Shown here piece by piece: positions 22,965 to 36,334 of a DNA stretch of 64,000 bases. The stretch comes from Gymnorhina tibicen. Taxonomy: Eukaryota > Chordata > Aves > Passeriformes > Artamidae. Within the stretch, counting starts at the first letter, position 1; the number at the start of each line of letters is the position of its first letter. The notes beneath the pieces were generated by a model. The model saw nothing but the letters and a program-made list of their open reading frames with translations, was not told the DNA's origin and searched no databases. The position numbers and the translations under genes were made by a program. The stretch spans positions 1,371,956-1,435,955 of the forward strand of contig VXAZ01001749.1 of assembly GCA_013399875.1 (NCBI GenBank), written 5' to 3'.

Positions 22965-25900
22965 GCAGAGACCTGTTTGTGTGGTAGCCCTCTTCTTTCT
23001 CTTTTTGGAAGAATAGTTTAACTTGGAGTAGAGAAAAAGAGAAGAAAGGAAGATTCTTGTTTCCGGCAACTCTCCAGAATTAATGTTCATGAAATTGAAC
23101 TCAGGATTTTTCCCTTAATTGTCTTTAATTTCTCATCAGAACATCTGACTAAAGTTAAGTATTTTACCAGAAATCCTGACTGTGTCAAGAAGTGTGCATG
23201 AAATAATGGCAGAATTATTGGTGTTTTCCAGCCCAAAGCATCCATTAGTACCAGCGTTCTCTAGTCTTTCAATATGTAAATGTCTACTCTATCCTTGAAG
23301 TTCCCAGATCAGCACTGGGAAAAGACTTGTTAAACTAAACATCAGAAGTCATCTGATCTCAAAAGGACCCTAATTTCTTCTTGTACCAAATACCTTCCTT
23401 AGATATTTGGATTTAGTAGCCAGGTCTGTGTTTTGGCATTGAGGGTTGCTGGCCCCCATGTTCTCATACTTTCTGCTTTACCTGTAGAAACACCAGGAAA
23501 CCATCCAGCTGCAGAACATTCCAGTGCATGTGAGGCTTTTGTCCTGCTCAGCAGCACAGACATCAGGCAAGTTCCTTCTCATCATTCATGTTGGATGGGG
23601 AAGTCCAAAGACACTGCAATTTCATGTCATCTCTTGCCTCCATGGGGCTAGTCCTAAAATTCCTGAACCTTGTGTCTCCAGGAATTCTTAACCCATATCA
23701 AAATAGTGGTTCCTTCCTAGATGTGTGTTGCTGTGCTGTCATCTAGTGGCAAGGATGAATTGGACGTCACTCAGTGTCATTCAGTGACAGTGGATGACAA
23801 GGTATCCCTTTGCTGGAATTAAACACTCGATGTTGGAGAGTTCACAGCTTTGTAGGTGCAGCCCCAAGGCAAAGGTCCCTTCCGCAGTTTGTGCTCTGCA
23901 GGAAATCACTGAGGAGAGCCTGTGGAATGGGCTGGGCAATGGACATCTGGTTGCAGACAACAGGCTCTACAAAACCATGGCACCTCCTGCCACGTCCTTC
24001 CTCTCCATCTCCTGTCATCCATCTTGGCTGTTAACTGTTTGCAGACAAATACTTGAAGCTGAATTTCCAGCAGTGATGGATAGTTTCTTAACTAAAGCCA
24101 TTCGGAGCAGTGTCAGCTAATGAAATGAGTCATTAAATCTATAATCATCTAAGATCAAGAAGATACTTCTCTCAGCAAAAGATGAAAAAATGAAAAAATG
24201 CCTTCCTCCTGCATTCATTTTTTAATTGACTCTTGGGGAAAAATTAAAAGTGCCACAATGCAGTTTTCCAGGAGAAACCAGACAAAACCAGCTTTCAGAA
24301 TGACTCGCATTTGGTTTGACGTTTGGCAAGCTGGCTGATGTCAGCAGACAGACTTACTGCCATCGATTTCTGAGGGCTTTCACTAAGATCTGGAATTTCA
24401 TATGCCATGTGATGTTACACTTGCTTGTGCTTAGTTTGGGTTGGTGACATTATTATTAACACATATAAATATTTACAGTCCTGAGTTTATTTTTAAACTT
24501 CAAGTGCAATGCTTGATTTAATGTCTTGCATTAATGTTTATAAAATGATTATAAAATTATGTAGAAAGTAATAGAACCTTAACAATTTAACTGGTCACAA
24601 CATCTATAACACCTCTTTGGCATCACCTGGTGAACACTGCTGGGCTTGACTGGATTAGGTAAAACAGTTGTAGCATATCCTTTGCTCCTTGAAATGCTGA
24701 TCCCAAAACCATTTTGATAGGAACCCTGACAGCTGCTTTTCAGAACTCACCACCACAATGGTGGGCTCTTCATAGGTATCAGACTCTGGAAAGGAAACTC
24801 AAGGAGCAATCTCTACTGCAAAGCACCACTGTCAAAGCAGTATTCTTGTATAAAATCTTTCTTCATCCCTGCTAAATGAAGTCAAGAAATAATGCTAAGA
24901 TTCCTTTTTATGAGGAAGTTGGAATTTGGATTTATATTTCCCTGTCTTACAGTACAAATTGTGCTCTATCTCTGAATTTAAAATGATTCCTCAGTTCAAC
25001 CAAGTATAGTAAAAAGATACCTAAATCTCCAAGCAAAGAGAAGAATGTGCTCATGTTCTTTACTGACAAGGGACATTTAAGCACATTCTTAAATAACTTG
25101 CCTCTCTGACGACTTCAGTAAATTCCCAAAAGAGTGAAAGAATGATGCTCTATTTATGACCTCTCTTATTTTGTCCAAGTTTCAGACTTCTATCCCTATA
25201 GTAAAGAAAAATATTAATGAGGGTAAGAAACATTATGTTTTCCAAATTAATTATAATTTGTCAGAGGCAGTAAATCAATGACCTATCACACTAGAGTATG
25301 ATAAGACATTTCTTTGTAAGTTCCAGAAGAGGTTTGGTTTATTTTTGGCTCAGAATTTCATCTTCCTTGGGTGCTCTATAGAAATAGAATTGCATCTTTT
25401 TAGTTAAGAAATTGAATGACAAGCTGTAACAAGGTCAATCAGGTTGAATAGCTGCATGATCATTATAAGGCAAATGCTTCTTCTATTGACTTATAATATA
25501 TTGATATAGTAAATTTTACACATAAAGTGTTAAATAAAAATAGAATGTTTAGGTCAAATACAATGAATGAAAGTGTATGTGCTTGTATAAAAACAGGTGG
25601 GCTAGGCCTTCATATAGAAATAGAAAAAAATACCAACTCTTCGTTAGCAAGAATTAAGAATGATTTAATACATATACATCAAAAAATAAAAGTGGAAAAG
25701 ATGTCCCAGGCATCCCAGTGTCACCTTGAAACAGTTGGTCAGGGCTTTTTGGACAATGACACTTGAAATAAGATTGGGTTGAAAACAGTATGTGAAGAAA
25801 GGTGAGAGCTGCGCCATTCACTGCCACAGTAACTACAATGCTATTTCACCACTGAATGTTGCTTTTCACGAATGACCATTTGCACATATGTTTTACCCTT

Positions 25901-28900
25901 GTAGCAGCCATTCTTTATTTGTTCTCATTTCTTCGAGTGGAGGCCCTTTGTGTCTGTTCACAAATCTAGACCATGCGCATGGTCTGTGTTCGGGTTGTTC
26001 ACAATCCCTACACAAATAAACACAGATTGGCAGTTCTGACACTGGATGGAGGAATATCTTGTGAACTGTTATTTTTCTTCACTTGTAAATATGTAATTTC
26101 CTCATCGGAGTGGCAGACAAAGAGCAAAAAGAAGCAAGGATATCTCGAGTTTGACTCCATTGTTTCTCCATTTGATTACCTGTGGAAATAAAAGCATAAT
26201 CATTCCATGTAATGTCATAATCCTCTCTCAGCCTCCTACTTGCACATTTATATCTTTTTGTCTAAGCATGGAAGAAGGCCCATAAAATTCTATCCTTCTG
26301 ATGATACTTTTGTATTGATAATCCTTGTTTTGACTTGGTTCTTTCTGAAGATGCTTTTAAAATGCAGATCACAGACAGTGTTACTTGCTGTATGAGGCAG
26401 CTTTCAAGTTTTCTTTCTGTTTCACCTCTTTCTCAGCATACAGGAGAACTTTTTCCAATTCTTTTCAGTTCCAGAACAGACATTAAAACTTTTTTTTTAA
26501 TATAAGCATATTCAGCTTGGGCTTTACAAATTTTTAGTCTTTGTCCTACAAGAACATCACCACATATTTTTTCATGTAATTTATGCATTTTGTTACTATT
26601 TAACTCATATAATGGATCTCTCAAAATGTACTCATGATGAGGATGGATTATTTTTTGTACTCGGAAGAAAAAATTATATATATATAAATATATGTGAAAA
26701 TACTGCCTACTTCACATAGATGAATTTGGTTGAATTCCAAGAAAACTAAATTTTCATGTACATAGTTTCTTTTATTAGATGAGTGTGCATTTCCTACACC
26801 CACAAAGAATCTGTACAAATTCATCTTACGTTCCTTGGGTGTGCAAACAATAACCAAAAAATAGTCAAAGTTAGCATATTCTATATAAAACACATTTGCA
26901 TCTGCTATGCACAACTTCCTACGCTCTTCGTCTTTAATTTAGCAATGGCTGGATGATGAAGTCATTGAGTCTTAGGAATTTGCACAGGTCAAGGTCTGAA
27001 GCTTTATACTTCATCCAAATACCATTTGGTTTGGCCCCTTTTACTGAGATGCAATCTATCGTGCTACAGAAGATTTAAGTGAGCACCCTCAATAAATCAA
27101 GCCGAAATGAATTTTCCACTATGAATTATGTTGCAGACAGCTGCAAAAGCTATATGACTGGCTTTTTTTTGTAAATTTGAGGCCAAATCATGAGATTAAG
27201 GGTTGAGCTAAGGTTTGTGGCTGTAGAAAGGAATCCAAAAAGATTTTGCATGCATTAATATCTCAGATGAGAACTGAATCTACACAAATACTTCGTTTCA
27301 TTGCCTTTGACAACAGCTATAGGAAAGACTCTTCTGTCTCAGCCTATGATTTGTGCATACTTAATGCAAGTCTGTCTTTGTAAGTAAAAAGGCTTTTTAC
27401 TTCAGCGATCAATCTGGGCTGGTTCCATAGCCAGAGTTAATTCTGGTCCATGCCACCACGAAGGCTGTGCTGTGGGTGACAAAGATTCTATTGCTCCAAA
27501 AGACTGATGAAAATATGGACCAAAATTTTTTACTCAGAGTAATTAAGTGTAGCGATATTGACTTTTTGAAAGTTATTGTGAGCTACTACAGCCAAGGAAA
27601 TGGCTCCAACTTTCCATCATTGTTTTTATTTTGCAGTGGCCTCCATGAGTTTCAGCAGCCTCTTTTCAGTCACTGGAAGAAGATAGCATCCAACATTTCT
27701 TACGGAAGCATTTCAGGTTAGACAGTGACAATGTCTCCCAGTGTATCAAAGAGTCCAGCTTAAACAAATGACCAATTTTTCCTGGAGAGTTCTGGGAAAA
27801 GGACACAGCTTCTCAGTAGAATTCTTTAGAATGCTAATTTCTTCTGGAGTTTTCACCAGGATACAAGGTTTCCTCCACCTTTCCTGGCAAGTCAGGAAGC
27901 TGGAAGTAGGGATTTCCATTGCTGCAACAAGAAAAAAGTGAAAAAGGATTCCAGCTCTTGGTATCAAAGTAACCCAGCACAGGTGGTGTGTTCACTGCCA
28001 AATACTCAGAGCTCTACACCATCAACTGGAAGGAACAAATCATTAGTGTAGGAACCTTGTAACATGCCAAGAGGTAGACTCAAGGCTGTAAACAGGACAA
28101 TCAGTTGTGCCACCTTTAAATCTGTAACACAAATTCCTAAGTCAGGAAACTACTTAAGTTTGGAACTTCGAGGCATGTGCTGAAGATAAAGAGGGCATAG
28201 TATTAGACACATAAATCATTTGAACATTCCCCCCTTGGACATGGAAACTTATCCATTCTCACAGCGATTACGTTTGGGGGTTGGTTGGGTTTGTTTTCAA
28301 GCACATATTGAAATACAGGTCACTGTATTAGGTACCCAGGTTGTGAATACAGCAATTGGATAAGGAAAAATAAACCCAAAGACCACTGAGAAGTGGATCA
28401 GCTATTGTTTATCTATTGCAATGAAGGCATGTATTTCAACATCAGTCAAAATTTGTATTTTTCTGCATTGTCACAACCATTTAATAGGTATTTGTCAGCA
28501 AGTGTGTCTTGCTAATGCAAGATTCCTGTATTAATTTAATGGGAATGTAATTGTGTTGTAAAATACATAATCTCAAGTAACCTACTATGACATTTACATT
28601 TGATTACCATATCAATGCATGTAGATACCTTTGCATAACAGATATCTTTGGAGGTGTTCTTTGAAAAGTGCACAGACTTAAAGCAGCGTGCTGTATTTCA
28701 AGCAAAGAAGTCTCCACTAGGAAAGAGTTAGGCTGGTAAATGGCTCTCTGGTGCTTCAGCACCTTAACTGGGATGTTTCACTATTTTTTTCCTTTCTTAA
28801 ACGAAAAACACAGATAATGCTTCACAAATAATTGTATTTTTTTCCTGCTGCTAATGTCACAGACATCACAGAGAAGTGATGGAGCAGGTAGCCAGGTTGT

Positions 28901-31900
28901 TCTGTGCCAGCCCTGTTCCATCTGCTTGTAAGTGCATTATGATCCTGTAGCATAATTTTTAAAATATTCTTATGGTTTATGTCATGAGATTCATAGTAAG
29001 AAAAAACATAGCAGGCAATGTGCAGCTCCCTAGGGAATGCTTTTCATTAACCTAGAACACCAGCAATAAAGCTAAATTAGATTTAAATATTTCCTCAAGC
29101 ACCTTGTAATCATTATTTTGGGGGAAAATTTCATTAAGAGACGTTTCACATCAAATACTTTTAGCCAATCATCAGAGAACATATCATTTTCCATGTTTCC
29201 TATAAACTATACATTTTGTCCTTCACCTTAATATTGTCCAGAGGTAGCTTTAGATATTTTCAAATTAGTCAATTCACTTTAATTAAGTAAGTTATTTTTC
29301 CTCAGCAGAACAATTCTCTGAATATAGTGATATTTCCTGTTCTCTTTTTCCAAATTAATAGTTCTTTTGCAAGCAGAAATGCAGTATGCAATGCTGGGAT
29401 GGAACTTGTGCAAAATCTCTTGATATATATATTTGCCTTTTCAAGAATGTTTTAATTCTGTAGCTTTTATTTCATTGTCATATTTCATAATACTTTGAGT
29501 TCTGGACAACTGCATATACAAAACAAACTCTCTTTAATATTATGTGTCTGCTAGTGGCAATAACAGAGTGTGAATTCCATCTTTAATTGGCAGATCTGCC
29601 GAAGGAGAACAGCCTACAGTGGTGAGCAGCCTCAGGTGCCTCTCCATAAGAAGTGTCACTTCCCCTGGATGCAGGGCCTGGTCTTTCCTGGAGTGTTTCA
29701 GTGTGGATTTGGGTTATTTGCTGAAATAAGAACAATTCCTTTTCATTACAAACTTCTAAAGACCCAAAACATAACAAAAAGGTTGGGATTGGCCCAGTTC
29801 TGCTGTTGAAAGGATTCTAAATGACGCAGAAGATCTAATAACTGCTGTAAAACTTTTTTTTGTGGAGGATTTCTTCCTATGCAGGCTGACTCACATGAAT
29901 TGAAACAAAATAAATGTAAGTATAAAATTGTGAAAGACACAAACCCCTAAGGTCAGCTCAAACTCTGACTTTTCTAATATGCCCCCTTCTTCAGAGCAAT
30001 CTCTTTCTCTTACGAACACAGATGACACTGCTGAATGAATGAATCCCATTGGCAGAAAAGTGCCCAGCTTGATCCTTCTTTCCAAATGCTTCCTGGAGGC
30101 ACACAGCCCACACACACTTGTCAGGTGCCTCACAATGGCTTGGATGATCCCAGATATTTAATCTAATTGAACTCAACTATAGGTCCACCACAACAAAACC
30201 CAAAAGCATCTTTTAAATGTTGTGTATCTGCAGGATTTGTCACAAACAACAGAACAGCTTCATGAAATCTGCCTTTCTTTCTTTATGTTCTCTCAAAGCC
30301 ATGTTACTCAAAAACATTGTAGCTCCACATCTACCCAAGATTATTACTTCATCTTTCAATCCTCAAGGAACTGGACTCTTATTTTAAACTAGGAATTTCT
30401 TCACAGGCACTTGTAGTTACACAGTGCTCTCAAGAGTATTTTTAGAAATCTGAAATTTGAATAAATTCATATATTTAGTGTTTACTTTATGAGGTTTTTA
30501 TGAGAAAAAAGGCTCACCTGAACAAACTAGGATCTCAGATATACAAAATCTTTTAAATGAGTTTTCTAAATAGTTGATCATGGCATTTAAAAATCGTCTG
30601 ATGCAATGAAGGTTTTTCTTCCTCAGAGGGAACTGAAATTAGTTCCCAGACCAACTGGTATTTTTTTGCTGTGCAGTTAGATACATTTAAACTCTGGCAT
30701 TCTGACTTGCATCTTTTCCTATAACCAAATGATCATTAAGATATAAGGTCAGTGGCATAGATTTTGCTGTAAATGCATATTAATAGAGAAGAAGGAAATT
30801 AGTTTTGCAGAGCCCGACATCTGGGCTGTCAGGAGAACCAGTGCACTACATGGTTAATTATTACTGCAGTGCTGAAACACTTTGACTAGCTACAATTACC
30901 CAGTTCTAAAACTAGAGCAATTAAATCTCTTTAGACTTCTTGCTGCAGAAGTCTGGGAGCTGTTTGATTGTGTTCTGTGCTTTGGAAGGACAGTCAGGGG
31001 GTGTTTCTAGCTCTGAGTGCCACCACAGTCCCCACCATGGTGTGCCTTGCTCACCAGCATGTTCCTGTCTCATTCAACTCCAGGAATACAAGCTTTGCCC
31101 AGCATCAGATATCTGAATTGGGATGCCCTTTGGTTTGTGCTGCCCTCAGAGGGGCTGTATCTCATATGCAAGGCCCCCTTTCCCTCTCCATAGTGCATAA
31201 GCCTTGCCATTAATGCAGAGCACTGTGTATCTATAGCTACTTTCATCCAGCCATATAAAAGTATGTATAAATGTTAATGTGTTAAAGCTAATAACACCCC
31301 TAGGAGGGAGATGAGAATTTTAACATACACTTTACTGGTGCCAAAACATATAAAGAACGAACTTTAGATGACGGTAAAAGGCTGAGATGATGAATAGAGT
31401 GATTTTAGGAGTGACCCTGCATCAGAGGCCTTGTGACTTTTCTGTTTCCTACACTAAGCCAATGATGTGAGCTTTTTTTTTTTCTTTTCAATTATTAGAG
31501 TACCCAGACATTCCAAGTGAAAATCAGGACCTCATAGTTTCATGGTACACTGTAAAGCCTCAACCCTAAAGAACTTAAAGCCTAAGTAAATGAGATATAG
31601 AAAGCTTAAAAGAGAAAACAGTAGAAAGAAGTCCACAAAGTTGAGCTGGAAACACAGTCCCTGAGTCCCAGTCCAGGGACCTTGCCTCCAGGCACAATTC
31701 CTTTCCGTTGTATTAGTCAGATGATAACTCGCCCCCTTCTTGAAATTAAACACTTCCATGATTCAGGAAGACAACTCTCCTGATATCTTGTAACATTAGG
31801 AAAAGGTTACTTTTAATGTTTTCTGAACTAGAACATGACAAGGAACAACTTGAAAGAATGAAAGGCAAAGTTGAAACCAATAGTTGAAAGGCGAGAATTA

Positions 31901-33454
31901 CATTATATCACCTAAACCTAATTCCAAAATTCAGGAGTGTTTCTTGCTTATTAGGCACTTTTTGAAAATTATCATCTTTGAGATAAAAAGCAGGGCAGTC
32001 AGTGACCTGTAATCTTATGATGCCCGAGCAAGGGTATTTTCCAGTCCGCACCCAAGAGCTACTGTGTCCACAAGGAGGGACAAATACCCTCTCCCTTTTG
32101 CACCAGGGCAGTCCCCAGCAGGGCAGGAAGCCGGGCTGCAGCCCAGATCTCACTTAGCACATCCCCTCCACAACAAACATTCACACACAATTCAAGATAT
32201 GTGAAACAGCTTCCCAGGAAACAGAAGAGGAAGACCCCACCACAGATGTGTTTTGGGGTTCAGATGCAGCCCTGGAGGAAACCTTCTGTTAGCCTTTTAC
32301 CTTTTGGTTGTTGGCTTGACCATGAAGGGGTAGCCGGGGCGGCCTGTACCTGTCTGAGTTCTGCTGAGTCATTCCCCAGCTTCGATCCATGTACAGGAGT
32401 AACAAGACAGCACTCGAGCCTAATGGGCTTGTTTCTTTGAGGATAACAACAATTAATAATAATTGAGAAGTCCTGTGCTAAGGAAATTTGTAACCAGCTA
32501 ATAAAAATGTGGCTGTTGGAGTTAAACACAATAAAAATTACTCTTTATGCACCAAAGGAAAGGCACATACACATACATAACCACGTTCGTGTCAGCGTTG
32601 TTTAATGTAGAAGGAGTTTTGTATACATGTAGCTACATTTATTGATAAAATGCAAATGCATTAATCAGAGTTTGTACAATATTACACTAATGATGCACTA
32701 ATCTGTTATCAAAGTTGGGCTTTTATGATATTCAAAATCAAACTATAGGAAAGCTGTTGAGTTCTACCCATGTCCTGGATCTCTGCCAGCCCTCACCTGT
32801 CCAGCTCACTCAGGCTTGCAAGCCTCAAAGAGTCCATTAGCTCCGTGAACAATGAACCTAAACTAAACTACAAATGAGATGCAGTATCTTGGTCAACATT
32901 AAAGTCTTCAGACAGATGATACCAAGGCAAAAGGATATGCTGTGACATGGGTTTATGTTATTTCATTGTTTTTGTGCTGAAACAACTAAACATCAGGAAT
33001 CTAAAATATATAGACTAACAGAAATCTCTTGGGAGACCCTCTAGCAGCACTGTATTGGAAACAAGAGAAAGATCTTTACTTTCCATTTTATCCACAGGAT
33101 CTTATTCATCTTCTTCACCTGAATCTTTATTTCTTAGGAAATAGAGGCCTTTTTTCATCTCATCTCAGGCCTCACCAGCTTCTTAGCACATTAGCATCTT
33201 TTCAGATTTAGTACGGTTTTCACTTGGGGTTATCTGATTTTTTCCACTAGTCAGAAAAGCGGAATTTGCTTGCATGCTCACAGTAACATCACAAAGAAAA
33301 GTATTTGGCACTACATTCTGCAGTTATTAACCTTTGGACATAACTCTGAAAGCCAAAAATTCCTTTCTGATTTGTGTCCTGTTAAACTACAAATGCAACA
33401 CTTGCAGCAGATGATTTTCTGGCACAGAAGCAATAGAGCAAACAGTGGGAATGC
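22965..33454. other. AT-rich gene-free DNA
   Basis: About 10.5 kb in which I recognise no exon, RNA gene or repeat family. Local GC rises at 23430-24120, 30960-31210 and 31980-32440 give short frames on both strands but no recognisable protein. An AT dinucleotide patch lies at about 26675-26692. Confidence 0.45.
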
Positions 33455-33459
33455 TATGG
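33455..33459. repeat. Target-site duplication, left copy (TATGG)
   Basis: Directly precedes the TG of the provirus 5' LTR. The right copy at 40985-40989 is TACGG, one mismatch. Confidence 0.65.
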
Positions 33460-34225
33460 TGTTGGAGGTTAGGATTTTTCCTTTTTTTTTTTTTCCTTCT
33501 TTCTCTCAGGGAATTTTGTCCCATTTGTTGCCTAAGAGATGATAACAACTGGTACTTAAGAGAAACAAAAGAAGTGGCCAAGATTGGGGAAGGAGTGCAG
33601 CTGGCTGCAGCCTCTTAGCCAGGGGCTTTTCTCTTGGGAAGGGCAGAAATATCTCGAGATTTTTGACTGGGGGGCGAGGGGCTGGACTCAGGTCCTCGCT
33701 GGATCTCGGGATCAGATTGGAGGGAAGATGGCTGGTCTGTGATTGCTGTGGGAAGAATTCACTGCCACCGAGGGGCTCCATCTTGCCACCATCAACTGAT
33801 TCCACCGTGAGTGAGGCTTTGCTCCTAGAAGTGGTCATTGAACTAGGACCTTATCAAACACCCAATCTCACTGCAAAGGACTCTCACCACCTACTCAGGT
33901 ACCTCAGGGGAAAATCCAGGACCCAGACCCTCTTCCCCCTCCTAGAGAGTGTCTCCGGCCTGTTTGTGGAAGCCGGGCTGCTGCTGCCCAGCCTTGTTGT
34001 TTTTCTGCTGCTGCTTCAGGGTTTTTTCTGCTACACTTTATCCCAATAACCCATGTCTGCCCAACCCCCTCCATGGCTCCTGCTATGGCTGTGCAGTTTC
34101 TGCTACATTTTGTTTGCCATTCTGGAAGCTGCTCGCCTCTGCCATTCCAGCCGCTGCTCTGAGGTTCCTGCTACAGCCCATTTCGCCATCCGGAGGGGCA
34201 CCGGGACCAGCTGCCCCAGTGGGTT

Positions 34226-34231
34226 TATAAA
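34226..34231 (+). promoter_or_regulatory. LTR TATA box
   Basis: TATAAA in TTTATAAAGG, followed by GC-rich sequence; expected start of transcription about 25-30 bp downstream. Confidence 0.65.
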
Positions 34232-34492
34232 GGAAGCCCCTTCTCTATCTCTCCTGCCAGCGCGCCCACCATTACCACATGCAGTGAGGCGGCTGAGCTC
34301 GCGCCACAGCGCCCCCTGCAGCCGCGGGGGAACCATCGCACCTGCCCTGCCCGGCTGGGAGCCACCAGCGCCCCTGCTGGCTGCGACCGTAACTGCACTG
34401 AAGGGGAAAGGGCCCGACAGCTGAGAGAGGCCGGCACTGGGTTCTGGTCCTGTTTGTTGTTGCTGCCGTTGCTGTTGTTTGTTTGCCTTGTC

Positions 34493-34511
34493 ATACATAT
34501 ATATATATACT
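34493..34511. repeat. (AT)n microsatellite in the LTR
   Basis: CATACATATATATATATAC just before the poly(A) signal. Confidence 0.8.
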
Positions 34512-34517
34512 AGTAAA
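34512..34517 (+). terminator. LTR polyadenylation signal (variant AGTAAA)
   Basis: AGTAAAGAACTGTTATTCC lies about 290 bp after the TATA box, near the expected R/U5 border. AGTAAA is a known weak variant of AATAAA. Confidence 0.55.
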
Positions 34518-34575
34518 GAACTGTTATTCCTTTTCCCATATCTTTGCCTGAAAGCCCCTCAATTTCAAAGTTATA

Positions 34576-34974
34576 NNNNNNNNNNNNNNNNNNNNNNNNN
34601 NNNNNNNNNNNNNNNNNNNNNNNNNNNNNNNNNNNNNNNNNNNNNNNNNNNNNNNNNNNNNNNNNNNNNNNNNNNNNNNNNNNNNNNNNNNNNNNNNNNN
34701 NNNNNNNNNNNNNNNNNNNNNNNNNNNNNNNNNNNNNNNNNNNNNNNNNNNNNNNNNNNNNNNNNNNNNNNNNNNNNNNNNNNNNNNNNNNNNNNNNNNN
34801 NNNNNNNNNNNNNNNNNNNNNNNNNNNNNNNNNNNNNNNNNNNNNNNNNNNNNNNNNNNNNNNNNNNNNNNNNNNNNNNNNNNNNNNNNNNNNNNNNNNN
34901 NNNNNNNNNNNNNNNNNNNNNNNNNNNNNNNNNNNNNNNNNNNNNNNNNNNNNNNNNNNNNNNNNNNNNNNNNN
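34576..34974. other. Assembly gap (399 N)
   Basis: Run of N. It removes the 3' part of the 5' LTR, the primer-binding site and the start of the leader. Reading frames drawn across it are artefacts. Confidence 1.
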
Positions 34975-35416
34975 GGGAACTCCGGGAGGTCTCGGCGGGC
35001 AGGGGGTGCAGTGCTGGCGGCAGGGCAGGGTAGCGAAAGCTCAAAAACAGCAACAAAGAAGACGGCGGAGGCAGGCAGCTGCCTTCCGGCGGCGCAGTGA
35101 AAGAGGGGCTCGGGGTCCCGGGCCCCTGAGGCACCCCAGCAGATGGTGAAAGGGTCCCTCTCAGCAGCGGCTCCGGCCAGCAGAAATCCCCACTCACAGC
35201 CGAAAGAAAAGAAGGTAGCAGAAGGCAGAAAACCTGCAGTGAGGGAGACCTCTCCCCAAAACCGACTGCAGCCTCCGTGTCTTCTGAAAGCCGAAAAAAG
35301 AGCTCGAGCTGAAAAAAAACTAGCCTTTGCCCAGGTAACAGGGCAGTTGAGAAGTCCCCTCCCTGCTTCAGCCAGACCTTTTGTCCCCCTTAAGTACCTG
35401 GCAATTATCCTTTAGT
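34975..35416 (+). other. Proviral 5' leader
   Basis: GC-rich, purine-rich sequence between the gap and the first gag-like ATG. No convincing long protein. It is where a packaging signal would be expected by position, but none can be shown from sequence alone. Confidence 0.55.
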
Positions 35417-35509
35417 ATGGGGAAAAATTCCTCAAGAGGAAAAGAAGAAAGACGAAAAGAAAAAAAAAAGAAACAACTCCCAAACCCCAACACCCAGTTT
35501 GCACAATAG
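35417..35509 (+). pseudogene. gag: gag 5' end remnant with myristoylation-like N-terminus
   Basis: An ATG at 35417 opens a 30-codon frame starting MGKNSS and then strongly basic (many Lys/Arg) before a TAG at 35507-35509. A glycine at position 2 with Ser at 6, followed by a basic patch, is the usual membrane-targeting signature of a retroviral matrix domain. Here it is cut off after 30 codons at the border of the 256-bp duplication, so the original continuation is lost or shifted. The gag assignment comes from position and signature, not from matrix homology. Confidence 0.4.
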
Positions 35510-35753
35510 GTCCATAAGGTGAGGAATTCATGGATTTTTAACTTCCTCTGGATACAGGGCTATCACACAGTAAGTGTATGTTTTTGGGGTTTCATTAATA
35601 ATGGTACCCATTGTGATGAAGTAATATCAGGGGAAGTTTTCTCCCAACTCTTCACCCATTTTTTCAGCCTACCCCACCAGCTTTTGAAGGGTTCAAATTT
35701 CCTCTAGATGCTAACTATATCATACAGTGGCTGGTGTTGCTGTTGGGCCTATT
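35498..35753 (+). repeat. 256-bp tandem duplication, copy 1
   Basis: Identical base for base to 35754-36009. The unit begins TTTGCACAATAGG and ends TTGGGCCTATT. Confidence 0.95.
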
Positions 35754-36009
35754 TTTGCACAATAGGTCCATAAGGTGAGGAATTCATGGATTTTTAACTT
35801 CCTCTGGATACAGGGCTATCACACAGTAAGTGTATGTTTTTGGGGTTTCATTAATAATGGTACCCATTGTGATGAAGTAATATCAGGGGAAGTTTTCTCC
35901 CAACTCTTCACCCATTTTTTCAGCCTACCCCACCAGCTTTTGAAGGGTTCAAATTTCCTCTAGATGCTAACTATATCATACAGTGGCTGGTGTTGCTGTT
36001 GGGCCTATT
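35754..36009 (+). repeat. 256-bp tandem duplication, copy 2
   Basis: Exact second copy, followed by unique sequence (CTATTTGGCA). 256 is not a multiple of three, so the duplication shifts the frame. It lies about 520 bp from the assembly gap. Confidence 0.95.
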
Positions 36010-36205
36010 CTATTTGGCATTCAGAGATAAGGTGAGATTGACTTGCATAACCACCCAGACACCTACCCCAGAGACTAGGGATGCCATCCCAGAGCCTGAC
36101 ACGGCCCCAGAGCCTGACACTGCCCCAGAGCCTGACACTGTCCCACCTCAGAAATTAACCACTCAGATTGGATGGGGGTATTGGAGGACATACACCAGAT
36201 GCTGA
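35915..36205 (+). pseudogene. gag: gag-region remnant: hydrophobic segment then proline-rich repeat
   Basis: In this frame, after PPAFEGFKFP, there is a hydrophobic stretch (IIQWLVLLLGLFYLAF) around 35969-36016, then a polar linker and three copies of a six-residue motif (PEPDTA type), before a stop at 36205. The hydrophobic part lies mostly in copy 2 of the duplication; copy 1 encodes the start of the same segment. The repeat resembles the proline-rich linker between matrix and capsid of retroviral Gag. The hydrophobic segment is unusual for gag and I cannot assign it. The frame then breaks and continues in another frame at 36172. Confidence 0.4.
36091..36144 (+). repeat. 18-bp x 3 in-frame tandem repeat in gag
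   Basis: AGAGCCTGACAC(G/T)G(C/T)CCC three times (36091-36108, 36109-36126, 36127-36144), encoding a repeated Pro/Glu/Asp/Thr motif. In-frame unit length suggests replication slippage tolerated in a flexible linker. Confidence 0.9.
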
Positions 36206-36334
36206 GGGAATACCCTGCCCCAGCTCGTGGGAAACCTTGTCCCTGCCTCAAAGAGGGAGAGTCTGATGGTGCAGCAGTGGAACCCACATCCTGGTTCCAG
36301 CTGAATCACAAGGGCAGCCACAGCAGTTGCCCCT

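Larger units (their letters stand above)
33460..34575 (+). mobile_element. 5' LTR of the provirus (continues into assembly gap)
   Basis: Starts TGTTGGAGG with a T-run soon after, and its first 190 bp match the 3' LTR at 40758-40950. A TATA box (TATAAA) lies at 34226-34231 within GC-rich sequence, and a variant poly(A) signal AGTAAA at 34512-34517. The U5 end is lost in the gap. U3 would run to about 34250 and R to just past the AGTAAA. The short frames inside are not genes. Confidence 0.85.

Noticed and set aside
34479..35197. Long open frames across the N-run
   Set aside because: They are open only because N has no stop codons; not evidence of coding.
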